NCBI RefSeq assembly: GCF_000482725.1
Contig: NZ_AXWP01000037.1
Location: 1 to 64,000, forward strand
Reading direction: 5' to 3'
Origin: Psychromonas arctica DSM 14288
GTDB lineage: Bacteria > Pseudomonadota > Gammaproteobacteria > Enterobacterales > Psychromonadaceae
Length of the DNA: 64,000 bases
Part shown: positions 8,754 through 17,670 of the stretch, one piece after another
Position numbering within the stretch: the stretch's first letter is position 1
Layout of the letters: the number at the start of each line of letters is the position of its first letter
Notes under the pieces: generated by a model
Database searches by the model: none
What the model saw: only the letters and a program-made list of their open reading frames with translations
What the model was told of the DNA's origin: nothing
Translations under genes and position numbers: made by a program

Positions 8754-9765
8754 TACGTATCGTCGGTTGCGTACTCTCGTTGTCATGCTTGTCCTGGGCG
8801 CATCTATTCCTGCTAAAGCCGAACTGACCTGCCCAGACGCGGGTTTATTATCGGGCAAGTTGCTGACGGATGTTTGCTGGTCATGCATTTTTCCTATCCG
8901 GGTTGCAGGGCTTCCTCTTGGCTCTGGCAATGTCCCAAGCGGCGCATCAAACAAGTCATTTTGCTTGTGTGAAGACAACTTAGGCGTGCCAAGGCCAGGT
9001 ATTGTTACCAGCATGTGGGAGCCAGCGCGTCTGATTGAATTGGTCAGAACGCCGGGTTGTTCGCCTTCCCTGGGAGGGATTCGTTTACCGTTAGGTGATA
9101 GGAGACTGCAAGGTGGTCATGGCGAAGGTGAATACGATACCGGTGATCTCGCTTTCTACCATTACCATTATTACGCCTTTCCGCTTTTGGTCATGCTCGA
9201 TTTGTTCATGGATGGCAATTGCAATGCTGATGGTTACATGGACTTTGACTTGATGTATTTGTCGGAATTGGACCCAACATGGCTGAACGATGAACTGGCC
9301 TTTTTTACTCAGCCTGAAGCGGCTGCCGTTGCCAATCCATTGGCTATATCTGCTTGTACCGCTGACGCTGCTTCATCAACGCTTGGTAAACCCATCGACC
9401 AGTTGTTTTGGTGTGCTGGCAGTTGGGGCCATCTCTACCCGTTATCTGGCTACACCTTAGCCTTCGGCTCATTAGCAGAAAACACCAGCCATTTAGCGGC
9501 GCGTGCAATCGCGGCTCAACACAGGCGTGGTCTTGCTAGGCGAACAATGGGGAACAGTGCGCTATGCCGACCTGTTATCGAACCCATGCTGCCGAAATCC
9601 CAATACAAGATGAGTATGTTCTTCCCTGTGCCGGAAACTGAAAGTGCGCATGTCATCGGTGAAAGCACCATGAAATGGGGAGAGTGGCGAACAATCCCAG
9701 GTGCCGGTGAAGATGCACTCTACATTTTGTGGCGCTGGCAAGACTGCTGTAACTCGGGAGGTTAA
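8737..9765 (+). CDS. traU: TraU, periplasmic conjugation protein
   Basis: TraU is needed for DNA transfer and partly for pilus assembly in F-type systems and is exported to the periplasm. A signal peptide (residues ~1-28, ending AKA) precedes a cysteine-rich mature protein; the CWSCIFPIRVAGLPLG segment near the start is characteristic of TraU. I chose the ATG at 8737, preceded by AAAGGAGC, over a TTG at 8731. Length of 342 residues is normal (F TraU 330). It overlaps the end of traW and ends 2 bp before traN. Confidence 0.96.
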   Translation: MKKLNNTYRRLRTLVVMLVLGASIPAKAELTCPDAGLLSGKLLTDVCWSCIFPIRVAGLPLGSGNVPSGASNKSFCLCEDNLGVPRPGIVTSMWEPARLIELVRTPGCSPSLGGIRLPLGDRRLQGGHGEGEYDTGDLAFYHYHYYAFPLLVMLDLFMDGNCNADGYMDFDLMYLSELDPTWLNDELAFFTQPEAAAVANPLAISACTADAASSTLGKPIDQLFWCAGSWGHLYPLSGYTLAFGSLAENTSHLAARAIAAQHRRGLARRTMGNSALCRPVIEPMLPKSQYKMSMFFPVPETESAHVIGESTMKWGEWRTIPGAGEDALYILWRWQDCCNSGG

Positions 9766-9767
9766 CT

Positions 9768-12700
9768 ATGAAACCAACATTTTTTACCCGAGTGTTAGCG
9801 GGTATTTTATCTATCACTATGGCGTGCTTGCCCTTACATGGTGTGGCCGCTGATGTGCAGCGCCAATCCGGTCTAAGCGGACAACAGGAAGGTAAGCAAT
9901 TGCTGCAAAACTGGACGATGCCCGCGCTCAATGGCAATACATTGTCGGTGCCGAATGGCAGTGGTAATGAGTCCATTAACTTGCAAGAGCTTTTCCCTGG
10001 TATGGATCAGGGCTCATTGGATGTCTTAACGGGCGTTTATGGCTCTGATACCAGCATGAATCAATTGGGGACGCAGCGCCAAGAGAGCATGGCATCCGAA
10101 AGTGGCGCTACGGGTGAAGCGTTTCGTTCGCTACAGCAAATCAAAGACAGGTCGCGGCCAGATATGGTCAATGATCCGCTTTGGGCATTAACCGATGCGG
10201 TTCAAACTGACCCAAATCTATTAACACAAAGCTTCCCAGGCTGTGAGTCTCAAGGTGAAGGTAGCCCAAATTACCAGCAATGCGACAGGCTCAATACAGC
10301 GGTGAACAGCTGCACGATTACTCACGATTACACGGCAGGCATTATTGAGCATGTTTCAGGACCAATGAACCTTCGCTCTTGTGGTGAGGGATGTCTTGAA
10401 GTTTGGATTGGACGAATTGGCGACAACTACTGGAGTGGCCGTTGTAAAGTGTTTGAACAGGCCATCACACTCAAAGTCGTGAACCCCGATGCGATTACCT
10501 CAGCCGTTCTTGAATACGCCAAATGGGATGACTACATGCAAGTGTGGCTTGGTGATCAGAAAGTCTGGTCTGGGCCGAACAATAACTTTCCACCAGAAAC
10601 GGCAGGTCGTTGCGAGCTCAGTACCAGTTGGGAGCGCAATCTAAATACCGATCTCACTGCCAAGCTAAAAGCGGTAGAACCAGGTTTAGAAGTGCCGGTA
10701 AAAATTCGCGTATCGGTTACGGGTAGTGGTGAGGGGTATGCACGCATCAAGGTGCGCTTTGATCCAACCAAGGTGGTGATGAATGATAGTTGGTCGCCAC
10801 AATCCTGTATCGAACAAGCAGCGGATATCCCGACGAAGTTTTCAGACTACAGCATTCAATGCACGGATCAGCCGTCTTCAACCAACGGATGTACGGTGGT
10901 CAATGGTGTTTCAGTTTGTGAATCCTATTTTGCCCCAAGCCCTGTGGCTGGCATATCACCTTTGTGTCGGCGTGTACAAGTGAGTGTGGATGACGAAAGC
11001 TATAAGGGGATTGAAAATCAGGCCTGCCAAGTGCTTGAAGCGAACCCTTCCTGTGGCTTCATGTCGTCAGAATGTGCCGAAACCAATGATAAAGGTGAAT
11101 GCATGCGTTTTACCGATACCTATGACTGTGGATTGCAAACCAGCGATCCAAAGTGCGTGGTATCCAATCTTATGCCGAGTAGTTTTGAGGCCTGTGAGCC
11201 TACTCAGACGATTACGCCATTTACTGAAACCAAGCATGTACCTGATTACCAGGTGTGCGAAAAGATCAGCACGCTTACTCAGTGTCAGTTAGAGCGACGT
11301 GTATCCGCTGAAACCCATCAACAAAGCTGGTCCATTGAGCGCGGTTGCTTTAGCTCTGAAACGCTCAGCTTTGTTCCACAGCACAGCAGTACTATGCAAA
11401 CTGGAAACGCGACACTGAGGATTTTTGATAATCAAAATACTGAGATAAAAATCACCGAGTCGCCATCCAAGGCAAATGGTTGGAAAACGACACTCTCATT
11501 GACGGGCAATAAGGAGGCGGTGACTGAGACGAAACCGTCCATTAAATACCCTGAAATGACCTGTCCAAAAGGAACCTTGGTTGGCTCATTGTGCAAGGTC
11601 GTTAATGGTTCGATTATTTCGTGGCATGAACCTCAGGAAGTCACTCGTTCCAGATGCGAATCCGGCTGGAACAAAGTCGATTTAGACACTTGCAGCCGAG
11701 AAGTTCAGAAGTGTTTGGTTCCTGCGAAACTGAGCGCTTCATTGGCCTTCTCTGGCAAGTACTTAGAGCAAGACATTGTTCATCAATCAAGTGATCCGGG
11801 CATAGACCAATGCTTGATGCAAACGGATCAGTTCACTGCGGTGCAGTGGCAGTGTTTGGATACGGGCACAAAACGAATCGACGGGTTAACGGTTGGTAGT
11901 GGCGAGTTGGCGAAGCTTGGAAGCCTTTATCCGGCGGTTGTTTCGTCTCCTGCTCATTTAACCAGTCGTGGAAGCTCTGATGGACTGGGGCTCTCATGTT
12001 GGAGGGCAAGAGCGACCTACAATGCTTCGACTGCTCATCCTGAGTTCAACATGGGCAGCTCAGATAGCTGGGTAGATGCCAATGGTAATACTCAAACTAT
12101 CGTCAATAACGGACAAAACACGACCACCAATACGTGTGCCGCGCTAGAGCAAAACCCGGCCTGCCAGTACGTCAGAACCGAATGCACTGAAGGCGGGGCT
12201 GGTCATGAAGGCTTCTGCTATATCCAAAGTTTGGTGTATGACTGCGGACAAAGCGTCGAAGTGCAAAATGCACGAATGGAAACTCAATACAACTGTGAGG
12301 GGCCAGTTCGCTGTATGGGCACAGATTGTTTAGAGCCAGAGTCAATCAAGCAGGCTAACTTTGCAGAGGCCGCTGCGATGCTTAATGCAGCGCAGTTTAT
12401 GACCAATGATATGTCATGCACGGGAGCTGATGGCCAAGATAACGTCGAGTGTACGGTCTTTAAAGGTAATGCTGGCCAGTGCAAAAAAGCCGTTGGCGGC
12501 ATAGTGGATTGCTGTGAAAAGCCAAGTGGCGTGTCGTTATCGGATTACATCACAATGATAGTTGCGGTCAACAAGCTTGATACGGCAGTCATGGCCATGA
12601 ATCCGTCGTCGGCAATCTATGGTTCCTGGAATACGCTCAGGGAGCCAATCACGAGCACTTGGAGTGCGGTCAAAGAGCCTTTTGTGTCTGCATGGGACTC

Positions 12701-13460
12701 TCTCATGGGGGCTGGGCCATCAACGGCTGCTGGCGCGGGAGCGGAGCAAGCTGCGACTGGCTTTATGCAGGTGTTGACCAACAAGACGGCTGAATGGGTA
12801 GGTACGACCTTTGGTTCGGGGGCGCAATCGGCACTGTTTAGCAACGTTGGTGGCGCGGTTGGAGCCGATGGTGTTGTTTCGGGTGGCAACTTTGCCCTCG
12901 GTGGCGCTGCGGGCGCGGTTCTGAGTACGGTTATGACGGCCTACATGATTTATTCAGTCACCATGATCCTCATTCAGCTAATCTGGAAATGTGAGCAAAG
13001 TGAGTTTGAGATGAACGCCAAGCGGGTATTGAAGAGTTGCCATTACGTGGGCTCTTACTGCAAGTCTAAGTTCTTAGGTGCCTGTGTTGAGAAACGGCAA
13101 TCATATTGCTGCTTTACTTCGCCACTTTCACGGATCATTCAAGAACAAGTACGTCCTCAATTGGGCCTTGGTTGGGGCAGTGCCAAGTCACCAAACTGTG
13201 AAGGTTTGACCGCGAGTCAGTTAAACCAGGTAGATTGGAGCCAAGTCAATCTGGATGAATGGATAGGTATCTTGTCGATAACAGGCAACCTACCCGAAGT
13301 ACCGTCACTGGATCTGGAACGACTCACAGGCTCAGGAAGTACGCTAAACGTTGATGGAAATCGTCAAAGTGCCGCAGATAGAGCCATTGAAAGGCTAAAC
13401 GGAATGGATGCTCAGAAATTACGCCAGGAGGCGACGGAAGAAATTTCGGGGAATAATTGA
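9768..13460 (+). CDS. traN: TraN, outer-membrane mating-pair stabilisation protein
   Basis: Large cysteine-rich protein that contacts the recipient surface and stabilises mating pairs. A signal peptide spans about residues 1-29. The mature part has dozens of cysteines, many in the C-x-C-type repeats typical of TraN, and the hydrophobic segment before IWKCEQSEFEMNAKRVLKSC, followed by the Cys-rich tail, is the most conserved TraN part. At 1230 residues it is about twice F TraN (602) but typical of the SXT/IncA/C type. The extra middle region (10,300-12,300) is probably the variable recipient-contact part. Last gene of the dsbC-traN operon; cargo follows. Confidence 0.95.
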   Translation: MKPTFFTRVLAGILSITMACLPLHGVAADVQRQSGLSGQQEGKQLLQNWTMPALNGNTLSVPNGSGNESINLQELFPGMDQGSLDVLTGVYGSDTSMNQLGTQRQESMASESGATGEAFRSLQQIKDRSRPDMVNDPLWALTDAVQTDPNLLTQSFPGCESQGEGSPNYQQCDRLNTAVNSCTITHDYTAGIIEHVSGPMNLRSCGEGCLEVWIGRIGDNYWSGRCKVFEQAITLKVVNPDAITSAVLEYAKWDDYMQVWLGDQKVWSGPNNNFPPETAGRCELSTSWERNLNTDLTAKLKAVEPGLEVPVKIRVSVTGSGEGYARIKVRFDPTKVVMNDSWSPQSCIEQAADIPTKFSDYSIQCTDQPSSTNGCTVVNGVSVCESYFAPSPVAGISPLCRRVQVSVDDESYKGIENQACQVLEANPSCGFMSSECAETNDKGECMRFTDTYDCGLQTSDPKCVVSNLMPSSFEACEPTQTITPFTETKHVPDYQVCEKISTLTQCQLERRVSAETHQQSWSIERGCFSSETLSFVPQHSSTMQTGNATLRIFDNQNTEIKITESPSKANGWKTTLSLTGNKEAVTETKPSIKYPEMTCPKGTLVGSLCKVVNGSIISWHEPQEVTRSRCESGWNKVDLDTCSREVQKCLVPAKLSASLAFSGKYLEQDIVHQSSDPGIDQCLMQTDQFTAVQWQCLDTGTKRIDGLTVGSGELAKLGSLYPAVVSSPAHLTSRGSSDGLGLSCWRARATYNASTAHPEFNMGSSDSWVDANGNTQTIVNNGQNTTTNTCAALEQNPACQYVRTECTEGGAGHEGFCYIQSLVYDCGQSVEVQNARMETQYNCEGPVRCMGTDCLEPESIKQANFAEAAAMLNAAQFMTNDMSCTGADGQDNVECTVFKGNAGQCKKAVGGIVDCCEKPSGVSLSDYITMIVAVNKLDTAVMAMNPSSAIYGSWNTLREPITSTWSAVKEPFVSAWDSLMGAGPSTAAGAGAEQAATGFMQVLTNKTAEWVGTTFGSGAQSALFSNVGGAVGADGVVSGGNFALGGAAGAVLSTVMTAYMIYSVTMILIQLIWKCEQSEFEMNAKRVLKSCHYVGSYCKSKFLGACVEKRQSYCCFTSPLSRIIQEQVRPQLGLGWGSAKSPNCEGLTASQLNQVDWSQVNLDEWIGILSITGNLPEVPSLDLERLTGSGSTLNVDGNRQSAADRAIERLNGMDAQKLRQEATEEISGNN

Positions 13461-13691
13461 GCGTATCCATCTAAAACAGCTTTGCCAATAATGTTCCATC
13501 ATGGTTACTTTAATGAGCTTATTGCGCCTTAAGGTAACCAATTTGGCACTTTGGGCCTCTTATACTTTCTGTTCAGCGTGTGCGCAATTTGCTCTTATTT
13601 TTTTACCATTTTCAGACTTAGGAGGCTGCTGCAAAAAGGAAAAGCTGATAGTCTGGCACATATAAAATTTATGATAAAAGGAAAATTAATA

Positions 13692-14024
13692 ATGCCTAAT
13701 TTCGATCAAAACTTTGAAGCTACTCGTTTGTCTATGCTTTCAAAACAACACCCTGACATTGTGAAGGTGTCGGGTGAGGTGGTGTTTCGTGCGGAAGATG
13801 ACGAAGACCGCCTAAGCGGAACATCTTGGACTCTTGAAGATGACATTTTTGATCAGGTCACCGAATCAGGCTTCAAATTACACTTGCTTGAACTTCTGGA
13901 TAATTTCATAGAATACCGAGGTCAATGTAACGAGCTGCCGAAAAAGGAAGGGATTGTGCGTTTTGGTGGTGGCACTTTAAATATTGAATGGCTACCTAAT
14001 GGAACTACCCATCTATCCAAATGA
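13692..14024 (+). CDS. Hypothetical small protein, hotspot cargo
   Basis: About 110 acidic soluble residues with no domain I recognise; FRAEDDEDRLSGTSWTLEDDIFDQV is a notable acidic stretch. I chose the ATG at 13692, preceded by AAAAGG, over an in-frame TTG at 13551 that would add a membrane segment. It lies just downstream of traN, where SXT elements carry cargo, and 30 bp before the next gene in the same direction. Codon use is more A/T-rich than the tra genes, suggesting separate acquisition. It may form a functional pair with the next gene. Confidence 0.6.
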   Translation: MPNFDQNFEATRLSMLSKQHPDIVKVSGEVVFRAEDDEDRLSGTSWTLEDDIFDQVTESGFKLHLLELLDNFIEYRGQCNELPKKEGIVRFGGGTLNIEWLPNGTTHLSK

Positions 14025-14054
14025 TGTTTTATAAGAACCAGCCTGAGTTTTCCT

Positions 14055-14717
14055 ATGGATGATAAATATGTTTCAGAAATAGACTGTCTTGATAAGTTAA
14101 TGGTTGCATGGTCAGAGGCATTCCCGAAGGATTGGTATTTCAACTACGATGGAGTGATTTCAACTGAGGACTGGGATAGTTGTGGTAAAAAAGTTTTGTT
14201 TGTTTTAAAGGAAACAAATGAAGCAAAGCAAAATATTGTCAACGCTATTAATAGGGCTATTGAGGTGAAGGCAAGTGGATGGTGGCGAGGAAAGGTTCTT
14301 CGTCGGGTGGGGCGTTGGGCTTACGGACTTCAAAAATATGATGGGGCTGTGCCGTCACTGAGAGATGCTAAATTAAATGAAAAAAATGCAGTTAAGAATA
14401 TTGCATACATAAATATAAGGAAAACATCTGGAAGTGCGCGAACCGACCAAAAGTCGTTTGACGCCCATGCCAAAGAGTTTGCCCCTTTTGTTCGAAGGCA
14501 AATTGAGTTGATTAACCCTGATATTGTTGTGCTTTGCGGCACATATAATCAAGTTAAACGTTACGTATTCCCTGAGCTTAAAAAAGTTAGCGAACGAGTG
14601 CATGTTAATGACGGGGTTGTCTTCATCAATGCCTTCCATCCTGCCGCAAGAAAAAAGTCGGCCATGCTTTATCATCAAGTACTCGATAACTACCACGCTT
14701 ACAAAAATCATATATAA
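14055..14717 (+). CDS. Possible uracil-DNA-glycosylase-superfamily protein, hotspot cargo
   Basis: 220 residues. The pattern KVLFVLKETN near residue ~50, INPDIVVLCGTY at ~155-166 and FINAFHPAARKKS near the C-terminus resembles the core strands and the final HP segment of the uracil-DNA glycosylase superfamily, but the catalytic motifs are not clear enough for an activity call. The coding sequence is A/T-rich compared with traN. It is paired with the small gene upstream (30 bp gap) and is followed by a gene in the opposite direction. Genes in this hotspot often serve defence or DNA modification; that role here is inference only. Confidence 0.55.
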   Translation: MDDKYVSEIDCLDKLMVAWSEAFPKDWYFNYDGVISTEDWDSCGKKVLFVLKETNEAKQNIVNAINRAIEVKASGWWRGKVLRRVGRWAYGLQKYDGAVPSLRDAKLNEKNAVKNIAYINIRKTSGSARTDQKSFDAHAKEFAPFVRRQIELINPDIVVLCGTYNQVKRYVFPELKKVSERVHVNDGVVFINAFHPAARKKSAMLYHQVLDNYHAYKNHI

Positions 14718-14769
14718 CCAATGCTTGAATAGTTATATGCAGCGCAAGCCTTGCGTCGTATCTTGAAAA

Positions 14770-14793
14770 AGCCCCTTCAAGAGGGGCTGTGTG
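14770..14793 (-). terminator. Rho-independent terminator for the DUF1845 gene
   Basis: AGCCCCT (14770-14776) pairs perfectly with AGGGGCT (14782-14788) around a five-base loop. On the minus strand the stem is followed by five T residues (the A-run at 14766-14770), as expected for termination of the minus-strand gene ending at 14808. Confidence 0.8.
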
Positions 14794-14807
14794 ATGGGAG
14801 CCGTTCG

Positions 14808-15410
14808 CTAGTTGGCGGGAGTATCTGTTTCCTCTTCAGTGATATCGTCATCGGTTGAAGGCACCGCTTGCTCAACTTCTGCTTCTTTACCCTTAGCTTG
14901 GGCTGATTTTCGTGCACGAATTTCGATATCAATAATGCGTCGTGCAAGTTTGATAATGCGCTGTTGCCATGCGTAGTTGCCATCAACACGTTGCTTGTTA
15001 CTAAGCACGCTAGATAACCAGAGTGTGTCCATTGAGATCATCAACGAATCGAGTTTGCGCACTAAGCCGACAAACTGGCCAACCTGAGGCGAGCTGATTT
15101 TAGCGTTGAAGGTAATCGGGTCGGTGTAGTCAGGTACTTCATCGATGCCGTTGGACTCCATCAATTTGTCCAAACGAGATTGTTCGTTGTCTACCGCCTT
15201 AGCGCAATCCTCGATCAACTGGCTAATGATCTGTTCCACTTCATCAATTTCGTTCTCATCGCCAATGATGCGCAGGATGACATCGATTCCGTAAAGCGCA
15301 CTGACCGTCCGTCTAAAAACACGGTCAACGACACGTTGCGCCTGTAAGCTATTAATTGTGAATGATTGTTCAAAGATGGGTTTTGAGTAATTGGGTTTTG
15401 CTTGGGCCAT
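14808..15410 (-). CDS. DUF1845/AcaB-like protein of the ICE core (SXT s063 position)
   Basis: 200-residue protein encoded opposite to its neighbours between the traN cargo and the recombination module. The N-terminal part (PIFEQSFTINSLQAQRVVDRVFRRT) and helical middle resemble the DUF1845 family found in integrative elements; the IncC activator AcaB is a relative as I recall, so a regulatory role is plausible but unproven. The C-terminal ~30 residues are acidic and probably disordered. I chose the ATG at 15410, which has AGGAG eight bases upstream, over a TTG at 15434. A terminator follows the gene. Confidence 0.7.
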   Translation of the reverse strand: MAQAKPNYSKPIFEQSFTINSLQAQRVVDRVFRRTVSALYGIDVILRIIGDENEIDEVEQIISQLIEDCAKAVDNEQSRLDKLMESNGIDEVPDYTDPITFNAKISSPQVGQFVGLVRKLDSLMISMDTLWLSSVLSNKQRVDGNYAWQQRIIKLARRIIDIEIRARKSAQAKGKEAEVEQAVPSTDDDITEEETDTPAN

Positions 15411-15710
15411 AAGTTTTTGCTCCTGATATGACAATAATCAGTCCCTAGCCTAATCCTCTGTGCGGTAATGGCCTTTCAGCTAGGTGGAAGAATTGAGCAT
15501 CTTTCTAACTATCCTGTCTGGATAAGACGGTTACAATGACTATCAAATATTGCTGATCTGTTTCAGTGATATCTGCGCCTGAGAGCATGAGCTCAAAGGA
15601 AGCCCGCCGCTGAGTATTCTCAGTGGTACTAAGAGGTAGCTAGCCTCCTTAAACAAATAGCCTGCATGTTTTTACATGCTCAACCATGCGTTCCTTGCGG
15701 TTCGCCTTTT
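15411..15710. promoter_or_regulatory. Divergent regulatory region between the DUF1845 gene and the recombination module
   Basis: Non-coding, separating divergent genes, so it must hold both promoters. Seen: a short inverted repeat TATCC-TGTCT-GGATA (15520s) next to a TACAAT at 15532-15537 that could be a -10, without a good -35. That would fit an activator-dependent promoter; SetC/SetD is the expected activator in this family. No gene or longer repeat is seen. Confidence 0.45.
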
Positions 15711-15779
15711 CACCACCCAACTGGGGGAGTTTTCCCCAGTTGGGGGTGACTCCTTCACAACCTAATTAAGGAGTCACCA
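15711..15779 (+). promoter_or_regulatory. Two-hairpin leader RNA sequestering the ribosome-binding site (best example)
   Basis: Hairpin 1 pairs ACCCAACTGGGG (15715-15726) with the CCCCAGTTGGG beginning at 15734. Hairpin 2 pairs GGTGACTCCTT (15745-15755) with AAGGAGTCACC (15768-15778), eleven perfect base pairs. The right arm contains AAGGAG, the Shine-Dalgarno of the ATG at 15780, so translation should be blocked unless this stem opens. Structures are read by eye; function is inferred. Confidence 0.8.
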
Positions 15780-16106
15780 ATGGAATATATCTTCGGATTT
15801 ATTATCCAAGTCGCAGGCATTATGTTGCTTGCAAAACTGAGCTGGTCGCTTTTGCGATTGGTTGCTCGTCAAAGCGTGCGCCCGTTTCGATTTGTACTTA
15901 CTCAAATCAAGCGATTGCTCACACCAACACCAAAACGTCGTCCAATGGCAGTGCCTAAAGCTCCTGGTATGCCCCGTTTGACATCTGCGTTTTACAAAGA
16001 GCCACATCAGTACGACATGGCTTTACTCGAAATACCAACCTATCTGCGTCGTCAGTCTTCTTTGCCCAGCCGGGTAGAAGCGACTGTGTGCACAGAGTTC
16101 AACTAA
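15780..16106 (+). CDS. Conserved ICE hypothetical protein with N-terminal membrane segment
   Basis: 108 residues: a hydrophobic N-terminal segment (~residues 3-20), a basic stretch with several Arg/Lys (KRLLTPTPKRRP), then a soluble tail. It occupies the position directly upstream of ssb in SXT-type elements. No catalytic motif is visible and function is unknown. The start is fixed by AAGGAG six bases upstream, which is buried in the leader hairpin. It ends 15 bp before ssb, so the two are probably cotranscribed. Confidence 0.7.
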   Translation: MEYIFGFIIQVAGIMLLAKLSWSLLRLVARQSVRPFRFVLTQIKRLLTPTPKRRPMAVPKAPGMPRLTSAFYKEPHQYDMALLEIPTYLRRQSSLPSRVEATVCTEFN

Positions 16107-16121
16107 GACGAGGAGAACATC

Positions 16122-16541
16122 ATGAAAAACCAAGTAACACTCATAGGCTACGTTGGCGCTGAGCCAGAGACGCGAGCCTATCCATCAGGTGATTTAGTGA
16201 CCAGTATTTCACTGGCCACTTCTGAGAAATGGCGCGACCGTCAATCCAATGAGCTTAAAGAGCATACGGAATGGCATCGGGTCGTTTTTCGAGATCGTGG
16301 TGGATTTAAGTTAGGGCTAAGGGCAAAAGATTTAATCCAAAAAGGAGCGAAGCTTTTTGTACAAGGGCCTCAGCGCACGCGCTCATGGGAGAAAGATGGT
16401 ATTAAGCATCGATTGACCGAAGTGGACGCGGACGAGTTTCTGCTTCTTGATAGTGTGAACAAAGCATCTGAGCCATCAGCGGCGGATGATGCGAGCTCCC
16501 AAGTTAATTGGGCACAAACTTATCCTGAACCAGATTTTTAA
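16122..16541 (+). CDS. ssb: Single-stranded DNA-binding protein
   Basis: OB-fold SSB of 139 residues: VTLIGYVGAEPETRAYPSGDLVTSISLATSEKW at the N-terminus and HTEWHRVVFRD are classic SSB strands, and the acidic tail ends in PEPDF, similar to the protein-interaction tip of bacterial SSBs. It should coat single-stranded DNA for Bet-mediated annealing and for the incoming transferred strand. GAGGAGAA precedes the ATG. It has no separate hairpin leader and follows the upstream gene by 15 bp. Confidence 0.95.
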   Translation: MKNQVTLIGYVGAEPETRAYPSGDLVTSISLATSEKWRDRQSNELKEHTEWHRVVFRDRGGFKLGLRAKDLIQKGAKLFVQGPQRTRSWEKDGIKHRLTEVDADEFLLLDSVNKASEPSAADDASSQVNWAQTYPEPDF

Positions 16542-16557
16542 CCGAGCAAAACCCTTT

Positions 16558-16619
16558 AACCCAGCCGGGAGTACTTTCCCGTCAGGGGCAGACTCCCACT
16601 TTGATTGTCGGAGTCCAAA
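16558..16619 (+). promoter_or_regulatory. Two-hairpin leader before bet
   Basis: Hairpin 1: CGGGA (16566-16570) with TCCCG (16577-16581), flanked by an outer AACCC (16558-16562) that can meet AGGGG (16584-16588). Hairpin 2: GACTCC (16591-16596) with GGAGTC (16610-16615), burying the GGAG that serves the bet ATG at 16620. Same layout as the other leaders of this module. Confidence 0.72.
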
Positions 16620-17438
16620 ATGGAAAAACCAAAGCTAATCCAACGCTTTGCTGAGCGCTTTAGTGTCGATCCAAACAAACTGTTCGATACCCTAAAAGCA
16701 ACAGCATTCAAGCAACGTGACGGTAGTGCACCGACCAATGAGCAGATGATGGCGCTCTTGGTGGTTGCAGATCAGTACGGCTTGAACCCTTTCACCAAAG
16801 AGATTTTTGCGTTCCCTGATAAACAAGCTGGAATTATTCCAGTGGTAGGTGTCGATGGATGGTCTCGCATCATCAATCAACACGACCAGTTTGATGGCAT
16901 GGAGTTTAAGACTTCAGAAAACAAAGTCTCCCTAGATGGCGCGAAAGAATGTCCGGAATGGATGGAATGCATCATCTACCGGCGCGACCGTTCGCACCCA
17001 GTCAAAATCACTGAGTATCTGGATGAAGTCTATCGACCGCCTTTTGAAGGTAACGGCAAAAATGGCCCTTACCGGGTAGATGGTCCATGGCAGACGCACA
17101 CTAAGCGAATGCTAAGACATAAATCCATGATCCAGTGTTCCCGCATTGCGTTTGGCTTTGTGGGAATTTTCGATCAAGACGAAGCAGAGCGAATTATCGA
17201 AGGCCAAGCAACACACGTTGTTGAGCCATCGGTGATTCCACCCGAGCAAGTTGATGATCGAACCCGAGGGCTTGTTTACAAGCTTATCGAGCGGGCCGAA
17301 GCTTCAAACGCTTGGAATAGTGCATTGGAATATGCCAATGAACATTTTCAAGGTGTTGAACTGACGTTTGCGAAACAAGAAATATTTAATGCACAGCAAC
17401 AGGCAGCCAAAGCGCTCACACAGCCTTTAGCTTCTTAG
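16620..17438 (+). CDS. bet: Bet, single-strand annealing recombinase (RecT/Red-beta family)
   Basis: Annealing protein that works with the downstream exonuclease in a lambda-Red-like system; in SXT/R391 this system is known to promote recombination and formation of hybrid ICEs. The family core is clear: NEQMMALLVVADQYGLNPFTKEIFAFP, then IIPVVGVDGWSRIIN, and WQTHTKRMLRHKSMIQCSRIAFGF. I chose the ATG at 16620 because GGAG lies six bases upstream; an in-frame TTG at 16605 lies inside the hairpin. 272 residues is the normal length. Confidence 0.95.
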   Translation: MEKPKLIQRFAERFSVDPNKLFDTLKATAFKQRDGSAPTNEQMMALLVVADQYGLNPFTKEIFAFPDKQAGIIPVVGVDGWSRIINQHDQFDGMEFKTSENKVSLDGAKECPEWMECIIYRRDRSHPVKITEYLDEVYRPPFEGNGKNGPYRVDGPWQTHTKRMLRHKSMIQCSRIAFGFVGIFDQDEAERIIEGQATHVVEPSVIPPEQVDDRTRGLVYKLIERAEASNAWNSALEYANEHFQGVELTFAKQEIFNAQQQAAKALTQPLAS

Positions 17439-17459
17439 CGCCACGCATTCATTTTACTA

Positions 17460-17519
17460 ACCCTGGCGGGATTATTCTCCCGTCAGGGGGAGGGTCTCGT
17501 CTTTTTTTGGAGATCTTCC
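17460..17519 (+). promoter_or_regulatory. Two-hairpin leader before the small gene at 17520
   Basis: Hairpin 1: CGGGA (17467-17471) with TCCCG (17478-17482), extended by CCCTG (17461-17465) with CAGGG (17484-17488). The second hairpin is weaker, TCTC near 17495 facing GAGA in TTGGAGAT (17508-17514) across a T-run. That segment is also the ribosome-binding site of the ATG at 17520. Confidence 0.65.
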
Positions 17520-17663
17520 ATGACTAAATCAGCCTCACTTTTACGCTTGGTACTGGTTGTTGCCCTTGTCGTAGGTTCGATTCAAGCCGGTAAAGAGGCA
17601 ATTGATTCGGTTCAAGCAAGTGTTGTTCAGCACCAAACAGCGTTAGCACAAGCTGCAAAGTAA
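17520..17663 (+). CDS. Small membrane or exported peptide, ICE core
   Basis: A 47-residue gene between bet and exo. It has a basic start, a hydrophobic core (residues ~7-22, LLRLVLVVALVVGSIQA) and a polar tail rich in Ala, Gln and Val. This could be a signal peptide with a ~24-residue mature peptide or a single-pass membrane peptide. It has its own hairpin leader and TGGAGA ribosome-binding site, supporting translation. Function unknown. Its place between two recombination genes is probably operon packing rather than evidence of a recombination role. Confidence 0.65.
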   Translation: MTKSASLLRLVLVVALVVGSIQAGKEAIDSVQASVVQHQTALAQAAK

Positions 17664-17670
17664 CCACTTA

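Noticed and set aside
13551-13691. Upstream extension of the cargo gene with a membrane segment
   Set aside because: The extension needs a TTG without a good ribosome-binding site, whereas the ATG at 13692 has one; the hydrophobic part is not convincing as protein.
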